Under the pieces are notes generated by a model. It made no database searches and was not told where the DNA came from. It saw only the letters and a program-made list of their open reading frames with translations. This document shows, in pieces, positions 47,024 to 58,498 of a stretch of DNA of 58,644 nt. The first letter of the stretch is position 1, and every line of letters starts with the position of its first letter. Source of the stretch: Brachionus plicatilis (lineage: Eukaryota > Rotifera > Eurotatoria > Ploima > Brachionidae); the NCBI GenBank assembly GCA_010279815.1, contig QEOQ01000316.1, forward strand, positions 740,518-799,161, read 5' to 3'. Made by a program: the position numbers and the translations under genes.

Positions 47024-47248
47024 TCAAACTATTCTCACAATTGAACCGATAAATTTGTACATTGCTTTTCCATTTCCTGGATGGCTATAAAATCGATATG
47101 GCGTATCGTAGGTACCATCAGGAGACTCATCATCATCTCTTTGTACATTTTTGTCTATTTTTGGTCTATTATGGCTACCAAATCGATATGGCGTATCGTA
47201 GGTACCATCAGGAGACTCATCATCATCTCTTTGTACATTTTTGTCCAT
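47024..47248 (-). CDS. Possible small protein with duplicated acidic repeat
   Basis: A 74-codon frame whose first part holds two near-identical units, DKNVQRDDDESPDGTYDTPY followed by RF, 30 residues apart. The duplicated unit is acidic and ends in PYRF. No signal peptide is present in this exon; an upstream exon could exist but none was found before the MULE element begins at 47394. The opposite strand is also open through the repeat and would give a hydrophobic peptide, so coding status is unsure. Not recognised as a known family. Confidence 0.28.
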   Translation of the reverse strand: MDKNVQRDDDESPDGTYDTPYRFGSHNRPKIDKNVQRDDDESPDGTYDTPYRFYSHPGNGKAMYKFIGSIVRIV

Positions 47249-47260
47249 TTTTGTTCTATT
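47081..47260. repeat. 90-bp tandem duplication
   Basis: Two adjacent copies, 47081-47170 and 47171-47260, identical at about 86 of 90 positions. The period is a multiple of three and no stop is created on either strand. Confidence 0.92.
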
Positions 47261-47393
47261 TTTTTTATTTTCTTTATTATTAAAATAAGGTTCAAGATAT
47301 CCTCGTATTATTTTACATTTTTTCTTTCTTTTTACTTTTGAATCGATAAATTTGAGCGATAATATTTTAATACCTCAAAATTAGTTAAAAATT

Positions 47394-48598
47394 ACCACAA
47401 AAATAGTAAAACATACCACAAATTTAATAAAATTATCATATTTTCAGTATTTTTATCTTAATTTTAATTATTTATCCTCAAAATAATTAAAAATAATACA
47501 AATTTAGTTTATTTACCATTTTATTAATAGATTTACCAAAAAATTCATTAAAGTTACACAAAAATAATTATTGTTTGTTTCAAAATTCCACCAAAAAAAT
47601 TATTGTTTGCATTTATTAATACAGTAGAAATATTTCTTTTTCTTCATAGGCATATTACATTTTGTTAGTAAGACTCTAAATTTTTGATCTGGAAATGCTT
47701 GTAATTCGTATTCACCGACAAAAACTTTATCCTCTTCGTCAGGAATTTCATTGTATTGTTCACACCACCTTTTCAGATCGTTCATTGTTGGTTGATTAGT
47801 GACTTTTTTTTGCTTTTCGAATCGTTTTTAAAATATTGTTTAGTTTTGTTTTTTGAGGTGGTTGAAATCCATTTTTGAGTAGATTTTTTAAAATACCTTC
47901 TGGTTTGATACCCAAATTTTCAAGCTCTAAAATTTTTTGATACATTGCATCATCTATTTCTTCTCTTGGAGTTTCTGTGTTTGTTTCATGATTTGAATGC
48001 TCTTCATCAGAAATGAAACAATTTCCACAAGAGCCACTTGTTAATTGTAAGTAAAGAGCTGCGCGACAGCCTTGTTTGTTAAACTTTCAATAATAACGAT
48101 ATTTATCTCCATCTTTGTTCTTGAATATCCAATTGTTACCATTGATGTTACCTTTTTTTATTTGTTTTACAATTTGGTCGTATTCTTGGAATGCTTGATA
48201 TAGCTCGTAAGTAATTGCTTTGCCACGTTTTTTTTGATTTTGTGGTTTTAACACGTCGTCCCAATCTTGATCAGTGTCATCTAAAGTTTGGTCTAATAGA
48301 TCTTCTAAAATGCTTTCTTTTGACTGTGTTTCAGACATTTTTGAATGAAAAAAACTTTCATTTTACTGGTTTAAATAGTATAAGAGTTAACTGTCGCTTA
48401 TCAAGTTGATTGAATTTTTTTTACTTAATTAGTGGAGTTTTAATCGAATATAAGGGCATTTTTATTAAAAATATTGTTTGATCAAGATAATTGTAGTATT
48501 TTTATTAAATTAATGGAAAAAAATTAAAATGTGTGAATTTATTTCTAAATTAGTGGTTGTATTATTAAATTTGTGGTATGTTTTACTATTTTTATGGT
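47394..48598 (-). mobile_element. Dead Mutator-like (MULE) DNA transposon
   Basis: Inverted terminal repeats 47394-47429 and 48563-48598 match at 35 of 36 positions (inner part AAAACATACCACAAATTTAA). More distant similarity extends about 12 bp outward, so the true ends may lie slightly further out. The interior carries a broken transposase N-terminus on the minus strand. The DDE catalytic domain is missing, so this is an internally deleted copy. No clear target duplication is visible. Confidence 0.7.
47600..48338 (-). pseudogene. MULE transposase N-terminal fragment, broken
   Basis: Begins MSETQSKESILEDLLDQTLD, then KKRGKAITYELYQAFQEYDQ and a FLYWCH/WRKY-GCM1-type zinc finger (DKYRYY, stop, KFNKQGCRAALYL ... 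EEHSNHE). The TGA at 48087-48089 sits where the first zinc Cys is expected. The frame continues (IDDAMYQKILELENLGIKPE) to about 47810, where an A-rich run carries a frameshift. It resumes as MNDLKRWCEQYNEIPDEEDK and ends with FRVLLT-type text before a stop at 47600. This order is that of animal MULE transposases just before the DDE domain, which is absent. Confidence 0.65.
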
Positions 48599-49238
48599 TA
48601 TAGTTTACTAACGTCCGATAAATTTCGGCTTTTCTTTTTCATTTTTTCTTTTAAAACAAGTAAATATAGAAAATAATTTTAATATTGTAAAATTGATGAT
48701 GTTTCACTATGAAATTTATTTTCTCTACTGATACATTATTATATCATTTTTCATGCGATTGTCGGCTTTTGATTTTAATGTCTCTCTTAGTTTTCAAAAA
48801 ATCTGTCGCAACGAGCAAAACTATATCTAGATCATTTTTTTTTTATATTTTTGACAGTTCAAATTTTTCTTTGCATTGAATTTTGTCAAAAATGTTTTAA
48901 TTTTTAATTAATTCGAATTTTAATAGTGTTTAATAATTTTTATTTAGCTTAATTTTTTATCTTATTTATTTTTCTAATTAAAATTTTTTTTTAAATTCTA
49001 AACGATTGTAATTTTTTAGCATTTGGAATTATTAAACACAATCAAAAAAATATTATCTTTATTTTTTTTGTTCTTCTAATTTTTTTATAATGATATATTT
49101 ATAACAAAATATCGTAATTTTAGAACTTTTTTAATTTTTAGCAAATATTTTCATAATAGGATAAAATTTATAAAAAGAATTTTTTATCAATTAAATTTTA
49201 CATTTAAACAAAATTTTATTTAAAATAAAAATGAATCT
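48599..49238. other. Intergenic
   Basis: AT-rich 3' flank of the adhesion GPCR gene. No gene is seen. Confidence 0.5.
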
Positions 49239-52200
49239 CTATGTGCAGGAAATTTTATTTTTCGGTTTTTTAAGCCTTTTTTTGATTAGTTCGATTTGAA
49301 ATTTCAATTTTTCCTCAAGTATTTTTCTTCGACGCTTTGAAATAATAAAATAGGTAAAAAATATTTGAAATCCTTGTGTTGCATTCAGTAAACAAAATAT
49401 TAATCCATAGACAAAACGTGCATAAATCCAGTCACCATCGGCCGGAATGGTAACCAAAAATCCAAAGAGCCACGTCAAACCCGTATTCACAAAACAAGTC
49501 AATATCAATATTACCTCTTGTTTAACTCCTTTTTCATCTAAATTTTCCTTTTTATGCAAATACTTGTTCCTTTTCTTAATTACATTCGAATGGCTCAAAC
49601 CAATCATAACAAATAAGACCAAGTTAATCAAAAGAATTATGGCTATGGGTACTAAGGCACCAAAAATTGCGAACAGTGAATGCAGCCAGCAGCTTAAACA
49701 AAAATTAAATTTTTTTTTTTATTAAATTATTTTTACTATTTGTTTGGATTTATATATGCATCACGACTTATGCCTATTACTATCGCCACCGGAATTATTG
49801 GGACACCTTAAAAATAAAATTTTCTATCTAATTTACTTAATTTTTAATTCACAATGTACCCAAAGAGAAAGCCAAAGATTTTAAAAGTATGAATCGGAAT
49901 ACTTTAAAACTTTTGTACACAATGATAAGCTGAATCAATGTTATGCACGTAGAGAAGCAAAATGAGCTTAATAAAAAGTAGTGCAGAAGCACACCAATTG
50001 CTATACAAGATGCCCGCTGCGATCCACTAATGTCTGTCTCATCGTACTTGAAAAAACTGAATGCAATGTAGACACAATTCATGACCAAGAGAGAAAAACA
50101 CCATGCTGTTATCACCTTCAAATATTCCTTAGACATTTTCGAGTACCTCTCCATCATTCCTGTTTGTTTAGGTGCCTTTTTAGCAGGTAGAATTGATCTT
50201 TAAAGATAATTTTTTTTGTTATTTTTAAATTTTATTTTATTTAAATTACATTGCTATATCGTAGATAATTGTGACTAAAAGTCCAATTATTGACGTGCAA
50301 ATGCCAATTATAGATACATAGAACAAGACTAATTCACACCAGTCACAAAAGCTGATTGAATCTACCACCATCAAAAGAGCAAAGTTAGTGGTGTGATTGC
50401 ATGAACATTTATGCAAAATTTTTCCATCTTTTTCAATTTTAATGTATTTACATCCACTCGAATTCCAATCGTTTATGTCATAGTCCCAGAAAACACACTG
50501 AAATGTACTATTTACCTTACGTTTGTCACAAAATTTCTCGTTCTAAATATAAAAATAAAGATTTTTCATGATAATAAAAATTTTATTATATTTCTAACAA
50601 ATTAAATGTCAATTTTTAGAAAAAAAATCTATTATCATTTAGGAAATTATAGCATTTTTTCCTTCACTTCCATCATTAGAAAGTTAAGTTTAAAAATTAA
50701 AATTTTTCAAATTCTTAAAATTATTTATGAGAGTGCGCTAAAAACACAAGAATTAAAAAAAATTCACTTTATATCAAAAATTTAATTTTTCGAAAAATAA
50801 AGGTTTTCTTTTAATACCAGAATGCTAGATGTTTTTCCAGATTGTTAAACCCAAAAAGGGTATTATATCTCTGTCTACTTATCGTAATATTTTAGTTGAT
50901 CATATTTAGTAAGAATGTAAAACAATTTTTTCTTACAAAATAATGAAGTTTTTTAGTCTAAGATAGTTGATTAAAACTTATATTTTTTTAAATTTTCTTT
51001 TGATATTTACTGAAAGCCATTTTTTATTAAATTTAAACTTTTTAATATTCTGTGATTATAAGGTAAAAAAATTCTGCGGACTTTAATGCTTAAATTTTTA
51101 AAATAACATTAATTAATTCAATTTTTTAATTTCTTAAATACAATTGAATTCTAAATTTGGAAAAGAAATTAAAATATTTCATGGATAGCTTTAGTTCAAA
51201 TTTTTCGATGAAAATGAGGTAAAATGTCTACTGGGCTTTGTTGAAGATGAAAAATGCTTAGAATTTTAGAGAAATTTCATTTAATTATTTACGAAGCTTT
51301 ATCAACGAATTTATTTTTTACTTTTAAAAAATTTTACAAAAGTAAGTTAATTGTTAAGAAAAATTAAAATTAAAAGATTTTATTGAAAATTTAAAATTTT
51401 AAACAATACAAATTAAATTTTTCATAAAAAAGTGCCTAATTAAAATAAATTTTTTGCTTTTCTTTTCTTAGCTATATTTAGAATACTAGTAGGCTCATCA
51501 CTCGCTTTGAGATTTATAAATGAAACTTCTTAAAATTTTAATTTTACTATTGACAATGAAAATTGAAAAAAAAATTGTAATTATTTTTTCACAAAACGAA
51601 TGGAAAATAATCGAAAAAAATATTAGAAATAACTAAAATAAAATTTTTAATTAGGAAATTATTTTTCAATTTTTTTATTGATTCTTTAAAAACTAATTTT
51701 AGATAAGATAAAATTTTTAACTTGCTTAAATAGGTGAAGAATGCATTTTGGGTGTATTATTGTATGAAAATTTTTGTTTTATGATCAAGCATTTTTAAGA
51801 TCTAAAATAAAAATAGAATTTATTCTGATAAAGCTGATTTACGTCCTTAATATACCAAAGAAATTTATTTTAAAAGTTTGAAACAAATTGTGAAATGAAA
51901 CAACAAAACAAAAATTTAATTAAAAAAAAATAAATATTTACTTGCTGTTGTTCGTAAATAAGATTAACAAGATTTTCTCTAGATTTGATTTGTGGTATTT
52001 TAGAAGCAGATACAACAAAAGGACCAATTTGAAGTGAACTGTTGCAGTCGACTTCAAAATTTTCCAAATTTTTAGCTCTTCCATTGAATAATTTTGATGC
52101 CGAAAAGCCCACATAAGTAATTCTGGGTGTTTTATTTTCTGATACGAGTTCTTGTATTGCGTCTCTATTAAAATAAGCTGCATATCTTAAATTGTCAATG

Positions 52201-55200
52201 CTCAAAAATGTATCTGTTGAATCCGAATTGATGCTTTCGATTATTTCCTGATTTACATCTAATTATATAATTTTTTGTTTATTAAAAAAATTTATTTAAA
52301 AAATTAAATTTGAGTTACATTTTGACACAAATCCAATATCGGAAAAATCTACTGTTCCATTCTTTATAATTGATGATTTTATAAAAAAATTATTAAAGTT
52401 TGTATTCAAATAGGAATTGTCTGTTTTATTATCAAGATCGATTTTATTTGATATAACTTCCAAAGATTTGCTTAGTCTGTGAAAAATTAGAAATACATTT
52501 TTTCAATTTAGCTTAAAAAATTACCTATTTGAAGTTAACATTGTGTTTTTGAAAATTTGATTCGAGTTGTCCATAAAATTGTCAATTAGATTCCAAAAAG
52601 GTTCTAATAAATCAATTTTTTCTTTTTCAGTTTGTCGTTCCGCTATATTTGCGATTATTAATGAACAATTGTTTATATAAAATTCTAAAATATCTTCATT
52701 TTGATCTTTTATAATTGTTAAATTATTCTGCAGAGTTTTAATGAGTTGTTCAACGTTGTCAGATTGATATTCCGTAAAATTAATTTTAGTCAATTCCTCC
52801 AAAGAAAGTGAACTTAAATTTACATTTGTGGTAGGAGAAGTAGCAGTAGTTGTAGAAAATAAAACTAGAGTTAACATTTAAAAAAGGATTTTTATAAAAA
52901 AAAAATATTCAATAATAAATACTTGTTGAATACTCATTTACAGCTCTATTTGTAGCTGTTGAATTAAATTTTTCTACTACTGTAATAATTTCTATGTTAT
53001 ATTTTTTATTTGGCTGTAAATTTTGACATTCAGTCTTGTTTGTATTCAAAAAAGAGCCTTGGTCAACTATAGTATTTGTTTGTGTGTCAATGCAGGATAC
53101 ATTGAAGTATGAAATGGACCCCATTGGAAAATTCCACGAAAATTTTACATAATTAGTTGAATATTCTTTTATTTGAATACTGCTTACAGCCTCGGGATCT
53201 AAAATAGAATTTTTGTAATTTGCATGTGAAATAGAATTTGATGTGGTCATTGATGATAAAGCACTTAATGCGAATTGAAGCATTAATTTTTTATCTTAAG
53301 TAATTTTATTTTCATTATGGTAACAATAATATTAAAGCTTAAATAATAAAAGATTGAAAATAAAATAATAAAAAAAAATAATTGAGAAAAAGATATTTAT
53401 CTTTGTCAGTTTGCTTGAAGTATATCATATGATAGTAGCAAAATATTCTTAAAGACTTTGAAATTATTTCACCAATTTATACTAAATTTTAAAATTAATT
53501 TTTCCTATTTCGTGGTACAGCTTTATTTATTTTTTTTAAATATTTTTCAAAATAAACTTTGAGGCCTCATTTCCTGAGAATTGTTAGTTAAATTTAACGA
53601 AAAATTTGACCAAAAGTAAACTAGTTACAAAAAAATAAAACATATTTTAAATATTTTTTTTAAATTCAAATTTTTAAAAATTAAATAATATTTTGAAAAA
53701 TTTTCCAAGCCAATCTTGAGTTAAATTTAAAATTTTAAATAACCAAAAGAGTATTTATATTTTGAAAATTCTAATTTTGGTCTCAAAATGCAGTAACTAG
53801 ATAGCTGAACTACGAAAAGGTGAATAAAAAAGAAAATATATAAGCAAATGGAAGTTTCAGATCAAATTTTAAGATCAAAACGATCATTAAAAATTTTAAA
53901 AATCAATTAATCAAATGATTTTGATAATTTTTACAAAATAAATACAAAAAATTACTAGATTGATGTTATGTCTAATAATGGTTCATTATCAAATTAACAT
54001 CAAAACGATTGATCTCGTATTTATTTAACAAAAACAATCAATAATTTAAATAATTCAGGTTAAGTTAATTCACAAATTTAAATTTATAACTTTTATATCC
54101 ATTCATTCAAACAAAATTAATTTCATTTTCCCACTTAAATAAATCATAAATTTTAAAACATTAAATTTTTTTGTCTTTAAAAGTAAGTTTTCATTCAAAT
54201 CAATTAAAAAATTTAAACCTAAAGATGTTCAATAAAAAAGACACTTTAAAATTTTAAATATGAAAATAAACTTCAATTTGCCAATATAAATTTAAAGGCC
54301 CAGCAAAATATCTTTAAAAAAATTAAAAAAAAGCAAAAGATTAAAAAAAATTAAAAAAAAAATTAATTTCAATTAAAAAAAAATTATAAAATTAAAGTAT
54401 GACTTTTAAAGAAACTTAATTGTCAACTTTTTTTGTGAGGATAAACGATGAATTAAGCTTCAGATATAAGAATGCTTAAGAGCTCTAGGCTTAATTTAAA
54501 AATTAAAGATTTGAAGGGAGATAAACTAAAATTTACAACTGATGATGAATGGTAAGGAGTGAATAATCCGCATTATCTTCTGAAATTATAACAATTTACC
54601 CAAGGAATGAAATAAAACAAAATAATTCCTCCATCTTTTCATTCAAATCTTATTTTGTTTGTAAAATTAATATTATACCTATTATAAGAACTTTTTTATC
54701 TGTCTTATAAAATTCAACAGATTTTTTGACAAACGTAACAATTTTTGTCAGTTGACCAGAGAATGCCAATGGATGAACACAATTTCCAGAAGTCGAGTCT
54801 TCGGAATATGTATTGCTATCTACGAAATCTTCAGTTTCACAGACCAATTTTATGGCATCATATTTGCCCATAGGTTTTGTCCATTCTATTTTCAGAGTTG
54901 TTGCATTCAATTTTGTCACATTTAATATTTTATTTTTAAATGCTAATAAAAAATTTGATAAAATTTAATAAAAAAAATTCTTCCTAATTTACGTATTTCT
55001 ATCATTATTGGCTGAGAAACGATTCTAATTGAACTGGGTGACATGTCTGTTTGAAATTCAGCAAAGCCTTTTTTATCAATATCAACTAACTCAAAAATTG
55101 TTTGATCTATATAAAAAAATAAACAAATTAGAAAAAATTAGAAAAAAAAATTACTTATTTCAAGTCCAAAATTTTCACTAGTTAAAGAACCAAGTATATT

Positions 55201-55966
55201 AAAATTACCACTAAATTCAGCAACAAAATGCGCTTCTATTGTTTGTCCAGCCATGTCAGGATACCAAAAATTAGCAGTGTAATTGATAAAATTCAATTTA
55301 AAATTTGTTCCATTTTGAAAATTTATATCAACATATTGATCATAGTACCAACCATCAAATGGATCACTTGATCCGTAACGAGTAAACACCACTTGGTCAT
55401 TATTTTCTATCTCATAATCAAATGGATCATTTCTCAAGTAAATATTTATCATATTCTTTTCGACCATGCGAATTAAAAATATCACATTCATATCAAGCTC
55501 TGAAAAGCATCCCAATTCATTTGTGCCAATCTCTGAACAATTTGAACCAATAAATTTGATCGATGACCTAGATGGTTGTAGTTCAAAAAGTCTAATTTCA
55601 CTTTGATTTTGAATCATTCTTAGTACATCTAGAAGACCTGAAGCAAAGTCTAATTCTTCATAAGGTAATGTGTTGACTCCCTCTAAAAATTTATACTCGA
55701 GTTTTAAATCGGGGTTTTCTTTATTTAAATCACATGGAACAGTAGCTGAGTTGGACAAAAACATTGGTAACAAATTGCAGCTTGGTGACACATTCCAAGA
55801 AAGCCGTACTTGTAGTTTGTCATTGGGATTAGGACTAGGAGATGTGGATAAGAATGATAAGATCAAAGCTGCGTGGTTCTTTTAGAAAAAATTAAAATAC
55901 GAAGTTAAAATATTGAAAAAATGGCCTTACTAAAATAACCAATATTACACGATTTGCTAATAGCAT
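49239..55966 (-). CDS. Adhesion GPCR (GAIN/GPS, two or more FN3 domains)
   Basis: Twelve exons join in frame: 55966-55931, 55878-55155, 55106-54993, 54942-54679, 53294-52923, 52864-52525, 52476-52319, 52258-51942, 50542-50250, 50197-49860, 49806-49737, 49692-49239; 1159 residues. Exon 1 plus the start of exon 2 make a signal peptide. Residues 25-290 are an extracellular module with several Cys that is not recognised. Fibronectin type III segments follow (about 292-500), then a GAIN domain. The GPS motif spans 791-833 (CVFWDYDINDWNSSGC ... CSCNHTTNFALLM), with predicted self-cleavage between T826 and T827. The seven-helix part has class B2 marks: LHYFLLSSFCFS in TM3, CWLHSLFAIFGA before TM5, TGLTWLFGF in TM6, NATQGFQIFF in TM7. 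The C-tail is short and basic. Nine introns are 44-60 bp; two (53295-54678 and 50543-51941) are about 1.4 kb, and the first may hide another FN3 exon. Confidence 0.9.
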
Positions 55967-57068
55967 TCTTTCATAAAGGTACATAAATCATTTTAGTAAA
56001 AATTTTTTTAAGCTTAAAGAATCTCGATTGAACTAAGAATGACTGAAAAAAAATTTAAATTTGATACATAATTTTAAATAATATTTTAAAAAGCTTTAGA
56101 TTTGAAAGTTTTAGATTTAGACTCTAAATGAATTGAAAAAATTATAAAAAAAGGTTAGCTAAATAGAATTTTAATTTTACCTGTGTTAAAATTTAAATTT
56201 TGTTTGAATATTGAAAATTTTTTATTTTTCGAAACCTTGCTGGGAATTCTATATCTAGAATTCGACATTTTTAATGAGACATTTTTTTGCTTAATATTTT
56301 TAATCAATGCTTTAAAAAAATTCGATTTAAAAAAAACAAATTTACTTTTAAAATTGTTTAATCAAAATTTGATATCATAATTACAATCTGTTTGAATATA
56401 GATTAGGTTTAATTATAGTTTAGCCCTAAATATTTGCAAATTAAAATTTTTTTAATACATTGTTCTAATTTGAATTTAATTTCCAGATTAGCTTGAATAA
56501 ATTTTTTTCTCTTGTACAAGTTTTTAAAATTTAAAACTTGATATCTCAAGGTAAGCAGTGTTATATCAATACAATAATAATAAGTTTTCAAAAATATATT
56601 TGTCAAAAAAGTTAAATAAATTTATTTTTATTATTTTGAAACTTTTTTAAAGTAAATAAAGAACCATATCTCCAAAGTTGTTTAATAGTCACAAGTTTTA
56701 ATTCAAGTCCATGTCCGGACGTCAATTTTTAGGCAAAATGAAATTAATTTTAGATTTTTACATTTTGTTATTTTTAGATTTTTAGTTGACTCTTGTTCGT
56801 TATCAGATACATAAATTTGCCACTTGTCTCACCATTTTTTACTTCAAAAAAAGTGTCTTTTGCACTCTTTTTCTATGTTTGCAGTTGTAGACATGTTTAT
56901 CGCTGTTGGCAAGTCTTTTTTGTTGTATTTTTATATTTTTATATTATTAGCATGTATAATATTTTTAAATGAACTATTTTAATAACAACACACTATTTAA
57001 ATAAATTTTAAATACAACATTTGAATTTATCAATATCTTAATTTATTAATACATAATTGATTGAAATG
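55967..57068. other. Upstream region of adhesion GPCR
   Basis: AT-rich. No gene is seen. Presumably includes the receptor promoter. Confidence 0.5.
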
Positions 57069-57315
57069 GGCATAGTAAAATTTTTGATCAAATTTCATTT
57101 TTCAAATATGATCAAAATATTTTTAATTCCCAGTTATATTTCAATGCATTTTTTACAAATTACAATCCTTTTTCAAAAATTTTAAAATAAAGTTTTGAAA
57201 TACTATAAAAAATAAAAATTTTCGATGAAATTTAATTACGCATTTAAAAATGTTCTGAACGTGTAAAAATGCTCAAATTTGAAAAATGAAATTTGATCGG
57301 AAATTTTACTTTGCC
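57069..57315. repeat. Foldback (MITE-like) element with 9-bp flanks
   Basis: Begins GGCATAGTAAAATTTTTGAT and, on the minus strand from its other end, GGCAAAGTAAAATTTCCGAT; both continue as CAAATTTCATTTTTCAAA. Flanks are ATTGAAATG (57060-57068) and ATTGAATTG (57316-57324), a 9-bp duplication with one mismatch. Terminus type and duplication length agree with the 14.7-kb element. Noncoding centre. Confidence 0.75.
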
Positions 57316-58498
57316 ATTGAATTGAAACTCTTAAGCAACTTATTTATTTAATTATTTAAAATATAATTTAGGCGGAGCCTTACACAGCTTATAATGTTCG
57401 ATAAAAATTGCCGCTTTGAAATTTATTTTATTTTTCTAGTTTTGTTTATCAAATTAACACTTTCATTTATATAAACCAATGTATTATCTCTACATCAACT
57501 CTATAATTATAAAAATTAGTCTGTAATTGAAGAAAATACTAATAAAACCAATTGGAACTCAAGCAATCATGGAAATGAAAACTCCACGAGATATTCTACG
57601 TAAATTATGGTAAATTCACGATATTTTACAATATTTACCGTAAAATATGGTAATCTAAAAAGGGTATTTTTCGCAAAATAACGATAATTATTGTAAAATT
57701 CAGTGAAATAAAAAATTCCCAAATTTTTCGAAAAAAACCGATTTTCATGAAAAAAATTTTTTTTTGAATTTTTAAAAAAGGAAAAAAATTTAAATAAAAT
57801 TTTATGAAAATTTAAATAAAATTTTATTGAACTTTAAGGTGAAAATTGACGTAAATTTCGGTAAATTTTTGTAAAAAATGGTAAAAATTCAACAAAAAAG
57901 CAAAAATGGATTTTTTATTTCTATATTCTATTTTTTTTAACAAATTAAAAGCTTAAAAGCAATAAACGCTAGAAAATAAAATCTTTTTTGTAACTAATAT
58001 TAAAACATTTACTTTCATAATTTGTTAAAAAAAAAGTATCAATAAAACCCATATTTTGCTAATACTTCCCTTGTTTTTGGTTTTAAATTGGTTTTCTAAA
58101 ATGCTGACTGAACTAGACATTTTATTTTCCATTGTTTTATTAAGAAAAAGTTGCTTTTTTATATTTCCGAAATTACATTAATTAAAGAGAATTCAATTAA
58201 CAAGTGTCAGATATAAAAATTTTTAAATAAAAAGTGAATCAAATAAGTGGTTTTTTTTTTCTTAGAATTTACAAAAAATAAACTTGTTTTCAAAAATATT
58301 TTTTTCAAGCAAAAAATCAAATTTTTTTAGTTCTATATTTATTCTCCTGAAAGCGATTCATTTTTTTCAAAAGGTACCTAAAATTATGAAACTTTGGATA
58401 ATTTAGTGACTTTTTTCTTTTGCAATCAGTTTTTTCTCAAACACAATAGATAAATAAAATAATTAATTTCTAAATTTTTGCAACATACTGTATAATTG
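57316..58498. other. Intergenic
   Basis: AT-rich. Near 57595-57660 and 57840-57890 there are clustered GGTAAA/TTTACC words in both orientations. No gene is seen. Confidence 0.45.

Noticed and set aside
47024..47248. RFamide neuropeptide precursor
   Set aside because: PYRFG is present once, but no dibasic site follows the Gly, the second unit has PYRFY, and no signal peptide is seen.
29089..48089. TGA codons where Cys is expected in two transposon relics, suggesting TGA decoded as Cys
   Set aside because: Both fragments are otherwise decayed, and real genes here use TGT/TGC for Cys. TGT or TGC to TGA is a common single-step nonsense change.
57590..57900. Repeated GGTAAA/TTTACC words as an array
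   Set aside because: Irregular spacing and mixed orientation; no repeat unit or CRISPR-like structure.
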